NCBI GenBank assembly: GCA_021414305.1
Contig: JAIOOS010000006.1
Location: forward strand, 310,001-374,000
Direction of reading: 5' to 3'
Length of the DNA stretch: 64,000 bases
Source of the DNA: Burkholderiales bacterium
Lineage (GTDB): Bacteria; Pseudomonadota; Gammaproteobacteria; Burkholderiales; Burkholderiaceae_C
Part shown: positions 63,682 through 64,000 of the stretch, one piece after another
Layout of the letters: every line of letters begins with the position of its first letter
How positions within the stretch are numbered: position 1 is the stretch's first letter
The notes under the pieces: model-generated
What the model was told of the DNA's origin: nothing
Databases searched by the model: none
The model's input: only the letters and a program-made list of their open reading frames with translations
Made by a program: the position numbers and the translations under genes

Positions 63682-64000
63682 GCGTGCACCGGCGTCGGCG
63701 GTGTCGCGACCTCGATCGCCGCCGGCGCCGCGTGGCCGCGCCTGGGCAGCAGCCAGCCGGCGAGCACGGCGAGCCCGAACGCCGCCGCCGCGCAGGCGAG
63801 CGAGAGCTGGTAGTCGCCGGTGCGGTCGCGCATCAGGCCCGAGAGCCAGGGAGCGAGGCCGCTGCCCGCGGCGGTGGCGATCATCTGCGTGCCCGTCGCC
63901 TGGCCGTAGACGCGGCTGCTGAAGTAGTAGCGGGCGAGAAACGCGCTCAGGCAGCCGTCGCTGCCGGTCGCCAGGCCGAGCACGGCAGCAGCGACGAACA
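63678..64000 (-). CDS. MFS transporter, C-terminal part (runs off window)
   Basis: The last roughly 107 codons of a major facilitator superfamily transporter are visible. GCLSAFLARYYFSSRVYGQA, a loop and helix typical of MFS helices 9-10, is followed by TGTQMIATAAGSGLAPWLSG and SLACAAAAFGLAVLAGWLLP (helix 12). The 5' end lies beyond position 64000. It is the most upstream visible gene of the minus-strand operon. It may import or export the substrate of the hydrolases and the oxidase. Confidence 0.82.
   Translation of the reverse strand, partial: FVAAAVLGLATGSDGCLSAFLARYYFSSRVYGQATGTQMIATAAGSGLAPWLSGLMRDRTGDYQLSLACAAAAFGLAVLAGWLLPRRGHAAPAAIEVATPPTPVHA

Overview
The window is about 64 kb of very GC-rich, densely coding chromosome. 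Its mix of families suggests a beta-proteobacterium of the order Burkholderiales: FixJ/NarL regulators, a MASE4 sensor kinase, ABC_sub_bind-type binding proteins, an ExeA-like ATPase and TPR-type class III cyclases. This assignment is inference; no rRNA, tRNA, CRISPR array or phage module was seen. No gene-free stretch exceeds about 215 bases, the longest being 12140-12352, which holds only a possible 27-residue membrane micro-ORF.

Layout. 1-2929: a zincin-like protein cut by the window edge, a CpXC zinc-ribbon protein, a threonine-dehydratase-like enzyme and a YciH/SUI1 factor. 3029-6200: a decayed tungstate/molybdate locus (orphan TupA-like binding protein, ModE/LysR-PBP regulator, broken molybdopterin-domain gene) and a TauE exporter. 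6237-10736: a large cyclase-ATPase-TPR protein and a cyclase-FHA protein. 10733-15989: a serine hydrolase, a small conserved-looking protein, and an operon of a beta-propeller protein plus an 813-residue protein with two Rossmann-like motifs. 16064-19270: a TetR repressor divergent from a Tat-exported sulfatase with a clear operator between them, then an alpha/beta hydrolase. 19342-22853: a chimeric leader ORF coupled to a second cyclase-ATPase-TPR paralogue. 22888-26271: a binding protein and two epoxide hydrolases.

26419-31695: a signalling cluster (two FixJ-like regulators, a MASE4 histidine kinase, a single-domain receiver), a lipoprotein and a cytochrome P450. 31778-34343: a markedly lower-GC two-gene cassette, an unusual Ser/Thr kinase overlapping a TPR-like protein. 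It is the best candidate for an undescribed system and appears inserted between the P450 gene and a CHASE hybrid kinase whose receiver end shares the foreign composition. 34366-38877: that hybrid kinase, its sugar-binding-protein neighbour and an IS630-like protein lacking its last catalytic region.

39071-45620: surface or secreted proteins (a collagen-like/DUF7151-like/BNR-like lipoprotein, a secreted protein whose ribosome site lies in a perfect hairpin, an SRPBCC protein, a duplicated-domain lipoprotein), with an orphan LuxR-type regulator. 45685-48950: an ECF-like sigma factor divergent from a PknB-type kinase. 49082-50680: a diguanylate cyclase and a B3-type metallo-beta-lactamase. 50794-53451: a two-gene scaffold plus HExxH-protein module related in theme to the gene at the left edge. 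53497-58393: small proteins, an acetolactate-synthase-like enzyme coupled to a nitrobindin-like protein, and an ExeA-like ATPase with a peptidoglycan-binding tail. 58449-64000: a tightly overlapping minus-strand operon (MFS transporter, two hydrolases, M3 peptidase, N-methyl amino acid oxidase). Signal transduction by nucleotide cyclases, His-Asp relays and eukaryote-like kinases is strongly over-represented.
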